The translations under genes and the position numbers were made by a program. A DNA stretch of 64,000 nt from Pseudopyrenochaeta lycopersici (lineage: Eukaryota > Ascomycota > Dothideomycetes > Pleosporales > Pseudopyrenochaetaceae). Positions 24,505 to 34,874 of this stretch are shown here, piece after piece (within the stretch, counting starts at the first letter, position 1; each line of letters starts with the position of its first letter). The notes beneath the pieces are model-generated. The model was not told the origin of the DNA and searched no databases. It was given only the letters and a program-made list of their open reading frames with translations. The DNA is taken from positions 1 through 64,000 of the forward strand of contig NHZP01000038.1 in the NCBI GenBank assembly GCA_003313425.1. The letters are read 5' to 3'.

Positions 24505-27500
24505 TTAGTTCTTAAGTATTCTTAGAGTTAAGGTACCCTTTCTATTTAATTAGATACTTATCTTCTCTATACTTATCTTGTATAATTTTAGAATATTATA
24601 TATCTAGAATTTTCTTAACTTTATACTCTATTTCCTCTTTAGTCTTATACTTAAAGATTTTCTATAGTAGTGTTACTAGGTATATAAGTTCTAATAGTTT
24701 AACGTAGAACTTTAGGTAGATCTTTACGTCTTTAGGTAGTTCTAATATATATATAACTAGTCTATTACGTTACTTAATTAAAAATAGTCTAACTTTAATA
24801 TAGTCTAATCTCTTATTAGGTTATTTCGTGAGTAGGTGTTTTAAAAGTAAATATACTTTATCCTCCTTTTTTAGCTAAGGCGCTGTTTTTCTTTTCTTAT
24901 TAATATATAAAATTTATTATTCTTATTTTTTCTTAAGTCTTCTTTATAGTTATTTTAATATTTCTTATAGTTCTCTTACTATTTTAACTATAGCTTCTAC
25001 TTTAATATTTAGAAAGTTTCTTTTAAATAGGTTTAGGTATTTCTTATAATAGGCGTAGAATAGTATTTTACCTATTATATTAGATTTGCTATTATTAAAG
25101 ACGATTTATACTATAAGTAATAGTAATACCTAGTTATTTTATTATTTATTATAATACGCCTGTAGGTATTATTTTAGAGTTCTCTTTATTTACTCTATTT
25201 ATCTATTAGTTTCTAAGTAGTACGCTGTAGATAGTATTCTCTAAGTACCTATCTTAGCTATAAAGGTTAACTAGAAATTAGATATAAATAGCTTATCCTA
25301 ATTACTTATAATAGTCTTTAGTATACTATAATATTAGAATATTTAGTCTTTTATTATTTCCGCAAGTTATAGTACTATAAAGTTTTTTCTAAATAGTATA
25401 AACTCTGCGTATTTAATATATCTGCATACTATATTATATATTACGTTATACTTATATCTAGTTACTTTATCTACAGACTTAAGTAAGTCTATAATAAAGT
25501 CTATTACTATATCTTCCTATAGCTTTATAAGTATCTTAATTACCTATAACTTACTATATAGTGCGTACATAGTATATTTATTCTATTAGTAGAGTATATA
25601 TTTCTTAATATATATTTCTACTTTCTATTATAGGTTTTTAATGTAGTAGTTTTATTAGATAAGCTCTATAGTTTTTATAATTCCTAGGTGTCTATATATT
25701 AGATTATTATAATATTATTAGATATTAATTCTATAGAGGTCCTTAAGGACTTCTACTTATATTTTTAAGATTGCGTAGCATTCTTATAAAGGTCCTAAGG
25801 TTTTATCTTTGTTTATTTTTAGGATTACTATATAAACTTTAGTCTTCTTTCTTATTATATTATGTCTTCTACTTAGTATATCTACTCTCTTATTTTCTTT
25901 TCCTAGTATGTATATAATCCTAAACTTATATTACCTTAGGAGTTCTAACTATCTTACTTATCTATAATTAAGCTATTTAGTTATTATAAAGTATATTAGG
26001 TTTTAGTAGTCTATATAAATAGTATATTCTAAGTAACTTTCTATATATACCCTCTAATATTATAGTGCGTTAATAACAGCTTTAAGTTTCTTATTATAAA
26101 TATTATATCTTTCTTCTATTTATAAGAGCTTTTGCGAGTAATACGCTATAGAGTACTATTTTTTATCTTTCTTTTATAAGGCTACTACTCTAATCACGAG
26201 ATCTAATATATTTATTTTAATTCTTAGTAGTTACCTACTAGTAAATAATATAAGTACTAGTTTAGCTATACATGCTTCTTTTAGTATTTTAAAGGCCTGT
26301 TATTATTCTTTACCTGAGTCTTATTTTTCCTCTTTTTTTATTAGCTTTATTAAGGGTGCTGTAATTCTAGTAAAATTCTTAATGAACTATTAATTAAAGT
26401 TAATAAATCTTAAGAATAACTAGATATCCTTAACTATTTATAGTATTTTCTATTCTTAGATTATCTTAACCTTAGATTTACTAATCTATACTCCTTATCT
26501 TCTAACTATATATTTTAAGAATTCTACCTCTTCTTTATAGAATTTGCACTTTTCTAGTTTTAGTTCTAGGTAGTAATCTCTTAGTTATTATAGTACTTCC
26601 TTAATATAGTCCTAATACTTATCTATATTTCTAAAGTAAACTAAAATATTATCTAGGTAGGCTATAGCGTATATATTAAGGTATTCTACTAAGATATTAT
26701 TAATTAAGTGTTAACACGTTACTAGTGCGTTTGTTAGGCTAAAGAGTATTACTATATATTTATAATATCTATATTATATCCTAAAGGTAGTTCTCTATTC
26801 TTCTCCTTCTTTTATTCTAATAAAGTTATACGCTCTTCTTAAGTCTAGCGTAGTAAAGTATTAGGCTCCTACTAATCTATTACGTAGTTCTTATACATTA
26901 AGTAGTAGGTAGTAATTCTTTTTTATAATATTATTTAACTTCTTATAGTTAATATATAATCTTAACGCTTTATCTTTCTTTAGCGTAAATAGGATAGAGT
27001 ATCTTGCTAAGGACTTAATTTCCTAATAAAACCTTTTACTAAATTTTTATTAATATACTTTTTTAAAACACCTAGCTTATAGTTACTAAGGTAGTATATT
27101 AGTATAAACTTAGGCTACTTACCTTTTATAAGTTCTATTTTATAGTCCTATTCTTAGTATTTTAGTAGTACTTCTCTTCTTACCTTTTTAGTAAATATAT
27201 CTCTAAATTCTTTATATTCTTCTAAGATCCTAAGAGTAGTAACTAACTTTTTATTCTTCTTAGTATTCTTTGCTAGCTACAAATAAAGTAGCTACTTTTA
27301 AGCTTTTTACGAAGGTTTAATACTTATTATTATCTTCTTATCTACTAAGGTATATAACTATTACGTAAGTATTCTTACGTTATTTTTTATATACATAGAC
27401 ACTCTTTATTTTATCTAGTTAATTACTAGGTTATAGTATTTTAACTAAGGTAGTCCTAGTATAATATCGTAGGCGGCTAACCTAAAGACGTCTAGTTTAA

Positions 27501-28150
27501 CTTAGTATATTTTAGTTGCTAGGCTAAGGCTAGTAGTTACCTTATAGGTTACTATTCCTCCTAATTTTCTATTTACTACTATTATCTAGTAGGGTTTTTT
27601 CTTTAAGATAGGTTATAGCCTAGCTTTTAATATAGCTGTCTTAGAAATATAGTTTACTTATAATCTAGAATTTATTAGTGCCTTTAGCTCTTTTCCTTAA
27701 AGTTTTATTCTAAGTCTAAAGAGGTTCTTTTCCTCTTATTAGATAGCTTAGTATTATTTCTTAGTACTATCTAGTTATAGATAAATTCTTTATCTAGTTC
27801 TAGCCTTCTTACTATAAGAAGGTTTAGTTTTTAGTTCCTGTCTAAAAAAGAATTTTCTTTAAAACTATTTACTTCCTTTTCTAGCTTATAGCGCTTATAT
27901 CTTATATTTATATAAGTCTACTATAATTTATTAGTATATTATTTATTTATAATAATATTTTAATTTATAGTATACTTATTATTATATCTTAGGAAGTAAT
28001 TTATTATTTATTTGTCCTACAAGTAGTTAATATAATCGTCCTATTAGTAGTTATACTATTACTATTTACACGCTCTCTTTAGTATTAAGAAGTATCCTTC
28101 TTATAACTTAATAGCGTAATAGTAGTTATAGTAGTTATATATACAGTAGA
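24505..28150 (-). pseudogene. Decayed Gypsy-E1 pol (protease to chromodomain)
   Basis: Minus-strand pol with all domains in normal order but no open frame longer than a few dozen codons. RT and chromodomain motifs are as listed for the element. The RNase H/integrase interval 24650-26600 is recognisable mainly by position. CpA is almost absent and TAA/TAG are frequent, consistent with heavy RIP. Confidence 0.75.
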
Positions 28151-28376
28151 TGTGGGTGGAACTTCCTCTGCAGCTGCAGCGTGCGGTAAGTTATCGTGTA
28201 TGTAGTAGGTATCTGTGTTCGTAGTAATTATTCTCTATTATCTACGTACAGTTAAGGAGAGTTCTTATATAGGGGGTACAGAGCTTTAGCCCTCGTGCCT
28301 AAAGCTTCTATTGTTATGTAATAGCGCGTGACAGCTTAACGTCGTGCGTACTAACCTTATGCATTACGTACAGATA
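28151..28376 (-). repeat. 3' LTR of Copia-E2
   Basis: 226 bp, matches 39854-40079 with few, mostly transition, differences. Confidence 0.93.
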
Positions 28377-28399
28377 CTAGCAACTTTTTCTTTTATGCC

Positions 28400-29580
28400 T
28401 TGCGTGTGCATATCTAGGTTTTCTTCTGTCCGCAGTTTACCTGCTTAGGCGTTAACTATGTATAATATTTTTAGCTAGTTGCTTGTACGTTCCTGCAGTT
28501 AATTAGCGTTGTTATGTTATCTTTCGTTAGCATGTATTGTTCACGCGACGCTCCTCTTTTCTATTGCTCCTGCGGGTGGATAGCTTACACTGCTTCCTTA
28601 TTGTTCGCGCGATGTCTCTCTTTACTATTACTCGTTCACACAGTATTCCCCTTCACTACTGCTTACTTATGCGGTGTCCTTCGTCGTCGCTTCTACGTAC
28701 GTATAGCCCGTATTATTCTCCCCTTCACCTTCTCTTTTTACAGGGGCTATCGCATTATATCGCACTATATCGCATTATTAGGGTCTACTCTTAGCGCCTG
28801 TAGTAGGTATATATATGCTCCCCCCCCTCTCTTTTCTCTTTCTCTTTAACTACTACCCTCACCACCACCACCACTAAAGTAAGTTTATTCTTTCTTTCTT
28901 GCGCGATTTTCTGATTGCTTTGTACTAATTCTTCGTGCGGTAGCAGTAACAGTAATAATAACACTACTACCACTATTACTATTATCGTACAGGTACTTCC
29001 TCCGCTTTATTTCTTTACCTAGGGCTGATTGTAGTAGATATCTCTAGTTCTGTTATCTGCCGCCGCCTCTGCCGCCGCCTCCTCTGTCGCTGCCCCTGCT
29101 AGGCTCGCCTTTGCTGGCGTCCTCGTGCGCCTAGGCCCGGGTGGGCGTACGTTAGTAACGTTGCCTACTAGGCAGGATGTTAGCCGCGCCTTTATGCGCT
29201 AACTCTGCATTAATATATGTTATTCTTTTATATTTTTAGAGTGTAGTCTATGCTAATTTGCGTAGTAGGATAATAAGATAGTAGTCGCCGCCCTCCCCTC
29301 TTGCGATGTTATTATATCCCTCGCCCTAGGGACTAATCTGCGGCTCTAGATCGCTAAGCTCGTGCAGCGGGAAGGTTACTTCCGCGCACTCCTAGTCTAG
29401 AGTTGTAGGTCTGTTCCTAACAATCCGTGCGATTATTAGTGCGGCAGTAGGTCTAGTCCCCTGCCGTTCGCAGAGTGTTAGACTCTCCCTAGGTTCTAGG
29501 GTAGCGCGTGTGCGTCGTGCGTGTAGCAAAGCTACGGTTCGCGGTGCGAGCACCGCAGTTAAGTTCTGTCGCGCAGTAGA
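28400..29580 (+). pseudogene. Decayed Ala-rich, Cys-motif gene inside Copia-E2 (antisense cargo)
   Basis: Antisense to the Copia pol. Upstream lies a TATATATATG box near 28808, a CT-rich then ACCACC-rich leader, and an early intron donor GTAAGT near 28879. An Ala-rich segment near 29060-29130 follows (SAAASAAASSVAAPARL). A Cys region at about 29425-29560 reads in one frame C-x3-C, PLPFAEC, then SACASCV and GSRCEHR, with TAG at Gln/Arg-like positions. The spacing C..C...C...CA-C...C resembles, from memory, fungal DUF3716-type domains; this was not checked. It lies wholly within the LTR boundaries, so it travelled with the element. Ends are approximate. Confidence 0.5.
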
Positions 29581-30159
29581 AATTTTTTTTTATAATATAA
29601 ATGTTTTTCTCTAGGTATAGGAGGGGGGGTTTCTTTTTAGTGGGGGGGGGGGGCGTTTAGGTGTTTTTTTTTTTCTTTAATAATAAATCTCCTCTCTTTT
29701 CTTTTATTATATTATACCCTCTTAAGTAATCGTGCGTGATAAGTACCTCCTATAGAGAAGAAGGGGACAGAAAAAAAGATTAAAGGAATAACAGACTTAT
29801 AGGAGAGGGCGAATCGTGCAGCTATACTTAGGCCTACTTATGTTCTTCGTGCGGGCTTAATTCTGTCTACGAATGCCTTAACTTTTACTTTTAGCGTGTT
29901 AGTTAAGATAAGTCTTTCTATTGTAGAGTTTAGTGTCGTTTTTATGCATGCGTTAGCAGGGTTGTCCTTCCCATTAATCTATCAGATTTTAGTAATTTCT
30001 CTCTTCTCGTACGACTCTCTAAGAGACATAATATTAATTATTAGCCTCTTCTTATTTATTATTCCTAGCTTCACAAGGCAGTCGTATAATAACCTTAAGT
30101 CTGAGCAGATAACTACTGGCATTTTTAGTAGTTTTAGTGTTCGTACGATCTGTTATAAT

Positions 30160-30333
30160 TGTCAGATACAAGCAGCGATCGTACGCGATACAGCATTGTA
30201 GCACAAAGCTCGGGTGTAACCACTTGGCACACACACACTACATAAAAAGGAAAAAAATAGCAAAGAACTTAATGATGAATACAATGAAAAACCTATCAAC
30301 ATACCTCATCGCATTTGAGCATTCTATCTGACA
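30160..30333 (+). repeat. 5' LTR of Copia-I
   Basis: 174 bp, TGTCAGATAC...ATCTGACA, including a short inverted TGTCAGAT/ATCTGACA end. It matches 34701-34874 base for base by eye. A (CA)n-like run and an AT-rich stretch lie in the middle. Confidence 0.97.
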
Positions 30334-30370
30334 ATTAAGAGTCTCACTGTCTCAATTACACTCTGAAACA

Positions 30371-31618
30371 ATGTCGCTGTCGACAATGCGAGAACCAACC
30401 GTACTCCTAATGGACTACACGACGTACACGCCATGGCTGCAACAGCTAGAAACGCGATGCGTCTCCCTTGACGTGTGGGAACAGATAGATCCTACTCAAA
30501 ATACTCCTCTGAAAACGAAACCAAGAATCCCAACCGAGCCAGACATCACGAAGTACGAGAGAAAGACGACGCTTGGTATCGACGACAATGGAGCACCTCT
30601 GCGACCAGAGGCCCCGTCCGAGCTCTCAACAAACGGCCTCAAGGCGTGGAAGGAGGACACCGACTTCTACAAACTCCGCCTTGAGTCATACAAGATAGCA
30701 GACAGAGACTATCGCGAAGAACGGGCGAATATGGACAAAGTGGTGGTATATATCCAACAATCAGTATCACCCCACCTCATGAAGAACTGCTGTAAGCCAG
30801 GTGAACCAATTCGAACGTGGCTCATCAGCCTGAAACAAACCGTCGGAATAGACGCCGAAGAAGAACGGTTGCGAGCACGTCACCGATACCTAGCCGCCCT
30901 CAAACCAATGAGACAGCCCGGGAGTTGGGACACCTGGCTCTCGGAATACGACCACGCCGCAACGAACGCGGAGACCGAAGGGGTCGCTGAAATACAGAAT
31001 ATACAAGATATCGTACAAGACTTTCTTGACTCAGTCATGAAGATAGCACCAACCTGGGCAACGACATTCCAGGACTATGGTCGGCGAGAACAAAATATGA
31101 CTCGCAAAGAAATGATGAAACGCTTCCGAGAACACATGAGCAAGTACCACCCTTTAAAGGGGAAGCAGCAGAGGGGCGCCTTTACTGTAGGGAACACCTC
31201 ATTTCTCGCTGCTGGTGGTGAATCCACCCCGGGCACTGACAGGGACGCCTCTCACGTTGCCGATAGCGCACCATCCACTCCAACCACACAGGGGAGTCGG
31301 GGAAGACCTCGTCAAAAACGAACTTTTGGTCAAAATACCATATCCAAGCAGTCCTCAACAGGGGATACAGCGGCAGCTGAAGGAGTAAAATGCCCTGCTT
31401 GTGAACAACGCCATGGACTAGAGAATTGTTACTATGTCCACACAAATAAAGCACCAGAGTGGTTCACACCTCGCTCAGGAATCGCAGCGATGGTAAGGCA
31501 CCGACTGGAACATGACGCTGACCTGCAAGAACAGCTTAGGAGCGGGAAAAGAGCTCGCACAAAAACACCAACCATCAAAACGTCAACGTCTCAGACACCC
31601 GAAATGTCTACGGAGTGA
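30371..31618 (+). CDS. gag: Copia Gag (capsid-nucleocapsid) protein
   Basis: 415 aa from the first ATG after the leader (37 bp past the 5' LTR) to a UGA at 31616-31618. It would form the virus-like particle and package element RNA. The N-terminus (YTTYTPWLQQLETR) and central helical region match the Copia Gag pattern. A zinc knuckle of the form C-x2-C-x3-H-x4-C lies at residues 341-353, followed by a basic tail (GKRARTK). Most of the protein should come from termination here. A minority of ribosomes would continue into pol in the same frame. Copia-A has the corresponding start and frame. Base composition is ordinary and there are no RIP stops. Confidence 0.93.
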   Translation: MSLSTMREPTVLLMDYTTYTPWLQQLETRCVSLDVWEQIDPTQNTPLKTKPRIPTEPDITKYERKTTLGIDDNGAPLRPEAPSELSTNGLKAWKEDTDFYKLRLESYKIADRDYREERANMDKVVVYIQQSVSPHLMKNCCKPGEPIRTWLISLKQTVGIDAEEERLRARHRYLAALKPMRQPGSWDTWLSEYDHAATNAETEGVAEIQNIQDIVQDFLDSVMKIAPTWATTFQDYGRREQNMTRKEMMKRFREHMSKYHPLKGKQQRGAFTVGNTSFLAAGGESTPGTDRDASHVADSAPSTPTTQGSRGRPRQKRTFGQNTISKQSSTGDTAAAEGVKCPACEQRHGLENCYYVHTNKAPEWFTPRSGIAAMVRHRLEHDADLQEQLRSGKRARTKTPTIKTSTSQTPEMSTE

Positions 31619-31622
31619 CTAG
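31616..31622 (+). promoter_or_regulatory. Candidate stop-codon readthrough site UGA-CUAG
   Basis: The gag stop is followed directly by CTAG, giving TGACTAG. UGA-CUA(G) is a documented high-readthrough context in viruses, animals and fungal peroxisomal enzymes. The frame stays open from here through the whole of pol (both start positions are congruent modulo 3), so one readthrough event gives a 1408-residue Gag-Pol. At the homologous place Copia-A has TAA-CTA-GAA-GGA, matching TGA-CTA-GAG-GGA here. The readthrough itself is inferred. Confidence 0.8.
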
Positions 31623-34597
31623 AGGGACGGAAGATTTCAACGATTAATGCTGCCTTAACTGCTGCATCATTTCGAGCAGAAGCTTCAGACTATCCACTGA
31701 GGCACTCGTTTATTTTGGACTCAGGATCCACGATACACATCACGAACGATCGTAACCGAGTCCGAGACCTCAGTCCGCCTACGGCTGCAGACTGTATTTG
31801 GGCCGGAAATACACGGATCTGGATACAAGGATACGGATCAGTCCTACTCGACCTCATCGGACCGAACGGGCCGACTAAACTCGAACTGCGCAACGTAGCC
31901 TGGTGTCCAGACATCCTGTGTAATTTGGTCTCTTTTAGACTACTCAGACAGCAAGGGATGTGGTGGGACAACCAGAGTGACCCTACTGCTCTGAAGAGAC
32001 GGGATAACACTACAATCACACACCTGAAGGAGGCACATGGCCAATGGATACTCGAACACCAGGACAAGGGCGAAGCCGCCTTCTTCACGAAAGCAATCAA
32101 CTCCCGCACCAAGCGATCAGCACAGAAGGCCGACGCCATGCGGTGGCATAGGCGAATGGGACACCCAGGACCAGCAGCAATCGAGCACTTAGTCCAACAA
32201 TCTGAGGGGGTGCGCATCAAAGGAATCACCACTGTACAATGCAACGCATGTGGAAGAGCCAAGACTAAACGCCAGATAAGACGCACACCCCGAGTACACG
32301 ACCAAGGGCCTGGGGAAAGACTCGCTATTGACTTCCACACGTACGAGGAAGGAAGTTCAACAAAAGAGAAGAGTCAGATGCTAGTTACTGATCGGTACTC
32401 TGGTTTCATGTGGGATTTCTACTTCAAGGACAATCGACTCGGAAAGTCCATTATCGGGTTCCTGGATATCATCGTCCGCTTCCTGAAGAAGCAGTACAAC
32501 ATTACAGTCAAGGTCATCGAATGCGACGGAGAGATCGCGACTACTAAACCCGAAGTTTCAAGATGGTGTACCGCGCGCTCAATTCGATTGGAGCCTTCCG
32601 CCCCAGACACTCAATCCCAGAACGGTGGAGCTGAACGCTCAGGGGGTGTGGTAAAAGACAAATCGCGCACGATACGATTAGACGCAAACCTACCATGGGA
32701 ACTGTGGCCAGAGATCGTACGAGCAGCAGTGTACCTATACAATCGAACGCCAACTACTCCGCCGCCAGTAGCTCTGCTTACGCAACTTTTATCTGGCGAG
32801 CATCAAGGAGATAGCCAAACAACATCTGGCTCATCAAAAACGATTCCTTGGGAAGCGGCCTTTATAGCGGGCACCCAAGCAGGGCACGTTGGAACCCACA
32901 ATGGGAAGATAATCGACAAGGCCCAGATGAAGCGAATGTTGGCCCAAGGATTAAAGCCACATCAAAGCGAGTTACCGCCGCTGCCAACTTCTCACACAGG
33001 AATTGAGAAACATCCTCTCTGCGAATGGTTCAAGGAAGCTGAGAAAGAGCACCTTAAAAGCCATCACAAGATGAAATCATGGTCCGAAGTGCCAATAAAG
33101 AAGATCAAACTGACAAGACAACAGATCCTCGATTGTATGTGGGTGTATACCTACAAACTAGACAAGAACCATCACTTGCTGAAGTGTAAGGCGCGACTCG
33201 TCGTCCGAGGTGACCAACAAAGGAATATTACCTCACAAGACACTTACGCAGCTACTCTCGCCAGCCGTTCATTCCGAATGCTGATGGCAATAGCAGCTCA
33301 CTACAATCTGGAGCTCAAGCAATACGATGTCACGAACGCCTTTGTCCACGCAACCATGGATCAAGAAGTATACATGAGAATGCCCCACGGCTACCGAAAG
33401 CCCGGAACGATACTCCAGGTAAACAAGGCTTTATACGGTCTCCGAATCTCCCCTCTCCTCTGGCAAAAGGAATTCACATCAACCCTCAAGAAACTTGGCT
33501 TTCAGAACGTCCCTCACGAGCCATGCTGCCTAATTAAAGACGGAATTATCATATTCTTCTATGTCGACGATATCATTCTTGCATACAGCAAGCAGAAGGA
33601 GACTGAAGCCCAGCAAGCGATTCAACATCTTAGAGACAAGTACTCTATCACAGGTGGAGATGATCTTCAATGGTTTCTTGGAGTTGAAGTCATTAGGAAC
33701 CGAGAGCAGCGCAAGATCCAGCTATCACAAGCAGCATACGCGGACAAGATCAGCCGCTTAGTCGGCAGAAAAGACATCCGACATGACACTCCAATGGCAG
33801 CCATTGAACTAAAGCCCCGAGACGGCCTAGCTACTCCATCAGAAATCAACAAGTACCAACGCAAGATTGGATCTCTGCTATATGCAGCTGTTACAACCCG
33901 ACCGGACATCGCCTTTGCAACATCAAGACTGGCCCGATTCCTTATGAACCCTGGCACTGAGCACCATACAGCAGCTGACCGAGTTCTCCTTTACCTCCAA
34001 AGCACCAAATCAAGAGCCCTTGAGCTTGGTGGAGATGACTGTCTTGAAGTAGCGAGCGATGCCTCGTTTGCAGACAACACAATCGATAGAAAGAGCTCGC
34101 AGGGATACACAATCAAGTTATTCGGCGGTTTGATTGCTTGGAAAGCAAGTAAGCAAGATACAGTCACAACATCGACTACAGAAGCTGAGCTTCTTGCGCT
34201 ATCACAAGTGGCAAAAGAAGCTATATTCATATCACGACTACTTAAGGAACTGCAAATCAATCTGCCTGAGGACACAATCACGATACAATGCGATAACACT
34301 CAAACCATCCGGCTAATCAATAATGAAGTCTCACGGCTGCAAACCAAGCTCCGGCATGTGGACATTCACAATCATTGGCTGAGACAGGAGGTGTCAAGAA
34401 GAAGTATTCGGGTCATCCATGTCCAATCGGCTGACATGCTAGCTGATGGCTTTACAAAGGCGTTGCCAGCCAACAAATGGACACAGTTTCTAAGCCAAAT
34501 GGGCCTGGTAGAACTCACAGGAAGCAGAGAAATAACAGCAGCACGCCTTGAAGAGATCCAAAGCCAAATTGAGAAGCTAGAGATCGAACAGGCGTAG
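31619..34597 (+). CDS. pol: Copia Pol (protease-integrase-RT-RNase H), made by readthrough of gag
   Basis: Numbering runs from the gag ATG, counting the UGA as residue 416. The aspartic protease D-S-G starts at residue 450. A GAG-pre-integrase HHCC finger (WHRRMGH ... CNAC) follows. The integrase catalytic triad is D654 (LAIDFHTY), D719 (ECDGE) and E755 (NGGAERS). Reverse transcriptase has VVRGDQQRNIT, LKQYDVTNAFVHA and the catalytic Y-V-D-D at 1064-1067. RNase H has SDASF, TTSTTEAELLAL, CDNTQ and a closing MLADGFTKAL. Domain order PR-IN-RT-RH is Copia. No in-frame start codon is needed, because the 32 codons between the UGA and the protease are open and partly conserved with Copia-A. It ends at TAG 34595-34597, 103 bp before the 3' LTR. 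All catalytic residues are intact. Confidence 0.95.
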   Translation, partial: LEGRKISTINAALTAASFRAEASDYPLRHSFILDSGSTIHITNDRNRVRDLSPPTAADCIWAGNTRIWIQGYGSVLLDLIGPNGPTKLELRNVAWCPDILCNLVSFRLLRQQGMWWDNQSDPTALKRRDNTTITHLKEAHGQWILEHQDKGEAAFFTKAINSRTKRSAQKADAMRWHRRMGHPGPAAIEHLVQQSEGVRIKGITTVQCNACGRAKTKRQIRRTPRVHDQGPGERLAIDFHTYEEGSSTKEKSQMLVTDRYSGFMWDFYFKDNRLGKSIIGFLDIIVRFLKKQYNITVKVIECDGEIATTKPEVSRWCTARSIRLEPSAPDTQSQNGGAERSGGVVKDKSRTIRLDANLPWELWPEIVRAAVYLYNRTPTTPPPVALLTQLLSGEHQGDSQTTSGSSKTIPWEAAFIAGTQAGHVGTHNGKIIDKAQMKRMLAQGLKPHQSELPPLPTSHTGIEKHPLCEWFKEAEKEHLKSHHKMKSWSEVPIKKIKLTRQQILDCMWVYTYKLDKNHHLLKCKARLVVRGDQQRNITSQDTYAATLASRSFRMLMAIAAHYNLELKQYDVTNAFVHATMDQEVYMRMPHGYRKPGTILQVNKALYGLRISPLLWQKEFTSTLKKLGFQNVPHEPCCLIKDGIIIFFYVDDIILAYSKQKETEAQQAIQHLRDKYSITGGDDLQWFLGVEVIRNREQRKIQLSQAAYADKISRLVGRKDIRHDTPMAAIELKPRDGLATPSEINKYQRKIGSLLYAAVTTRPDIAFATSRLARFLMNPGTEHHTAADRVLLYLQSTKSRALELGGDDCLEVASDASFADNTIDRKSSQGYTIKLFGGLIAWKASKQDTVTTSTTEAELLALSQVAKEAIFISRLLKELQINLPEDTITIQCDNTQTIRLINNEVSRLQTKLRHVDIHNHWLRQEVSRRSIRVIHVQSADMLADGFTKALPANKWTQFLSQMGLVELTGSREITAARLEEIQSQIEKLEIEQA

Positions 34598-34689
34598 CTA
34601 GACGGCGATCAATGCTCCTTGTACACGACCTCGAGATTCACTAGAAGACAACGGAAGTGGTTCTTGTCCAGCTTGAAATGGTTTCCAAG

Positions 34690-34700
34690 CTGAGGGGGTG
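34690..34700 (+). promoter_or_regulatory. Polypurine tract of Copia-I
   Basis: CTGAGGGGGTG directly before the 3' LTR. The same sequence is found at the equivalent place in Copia-A on the minus strand. It would prime plus-strand DNA synthesis. Confidence 0.8.
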
Positions 34701-34874
34701 TGTCAGATACAAGCAGCGATCGTACGCGATACAGCATTGTAGCACAAAGCTCGGGTGTAACCACTTGGCACACACACACTACATAAAAAGGAAAAAAATA
34801 GCAAAGAACTTAATGATGAATACAATGAAAAACCTATCAACATACCTCATCGCATTTGAGCATTCTATCTGACA
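34701..34874 (+). repeat. 3' LTR of Copia-I
   Basis: 174 bp, same sequence as 30160-30333. Preceded by the polypurine tract and followed by ATAAT. Confidence 0.97.

Larger units (their letters stand above)
30160..34874 (+). mobile_element. Intact Ty1/Copia retrotransposon (Copia-I)
   Basis: 4715 bp, with 174-bp LTRs at 30160-30333 and 34701-34874 that appear identical, and a perfect target duplication ATAAT (30155-30159, 34875-34879). Gag and pol are undamaged apart from one UGA between them that is probably read through. The polypurine tract GAGGGGGTG immediately precedes the 3' LTR. No RIP signature: CpA and TpG are normal, in sharp contrast to everything around it. It is inserted in the RNase H region of Copia-E2. 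Identical LTRs mean a recent insertion. All parts needed for transposition seem present. Confidence 0.97.

Noticed and set aside
28514..28973. Open frames with Ser/Leu/Tyr-rich products
   Set aside because: Pyrimidine-rich 5' region of the antisense gene in Copia-E2; no domain and alternative frames equally open.
31690..32753. Minus-strand ORFs of 60-216 codons
   Set aside because: Shadows of the intact Copia pol, whose domains are unambiguous on the plus strand.
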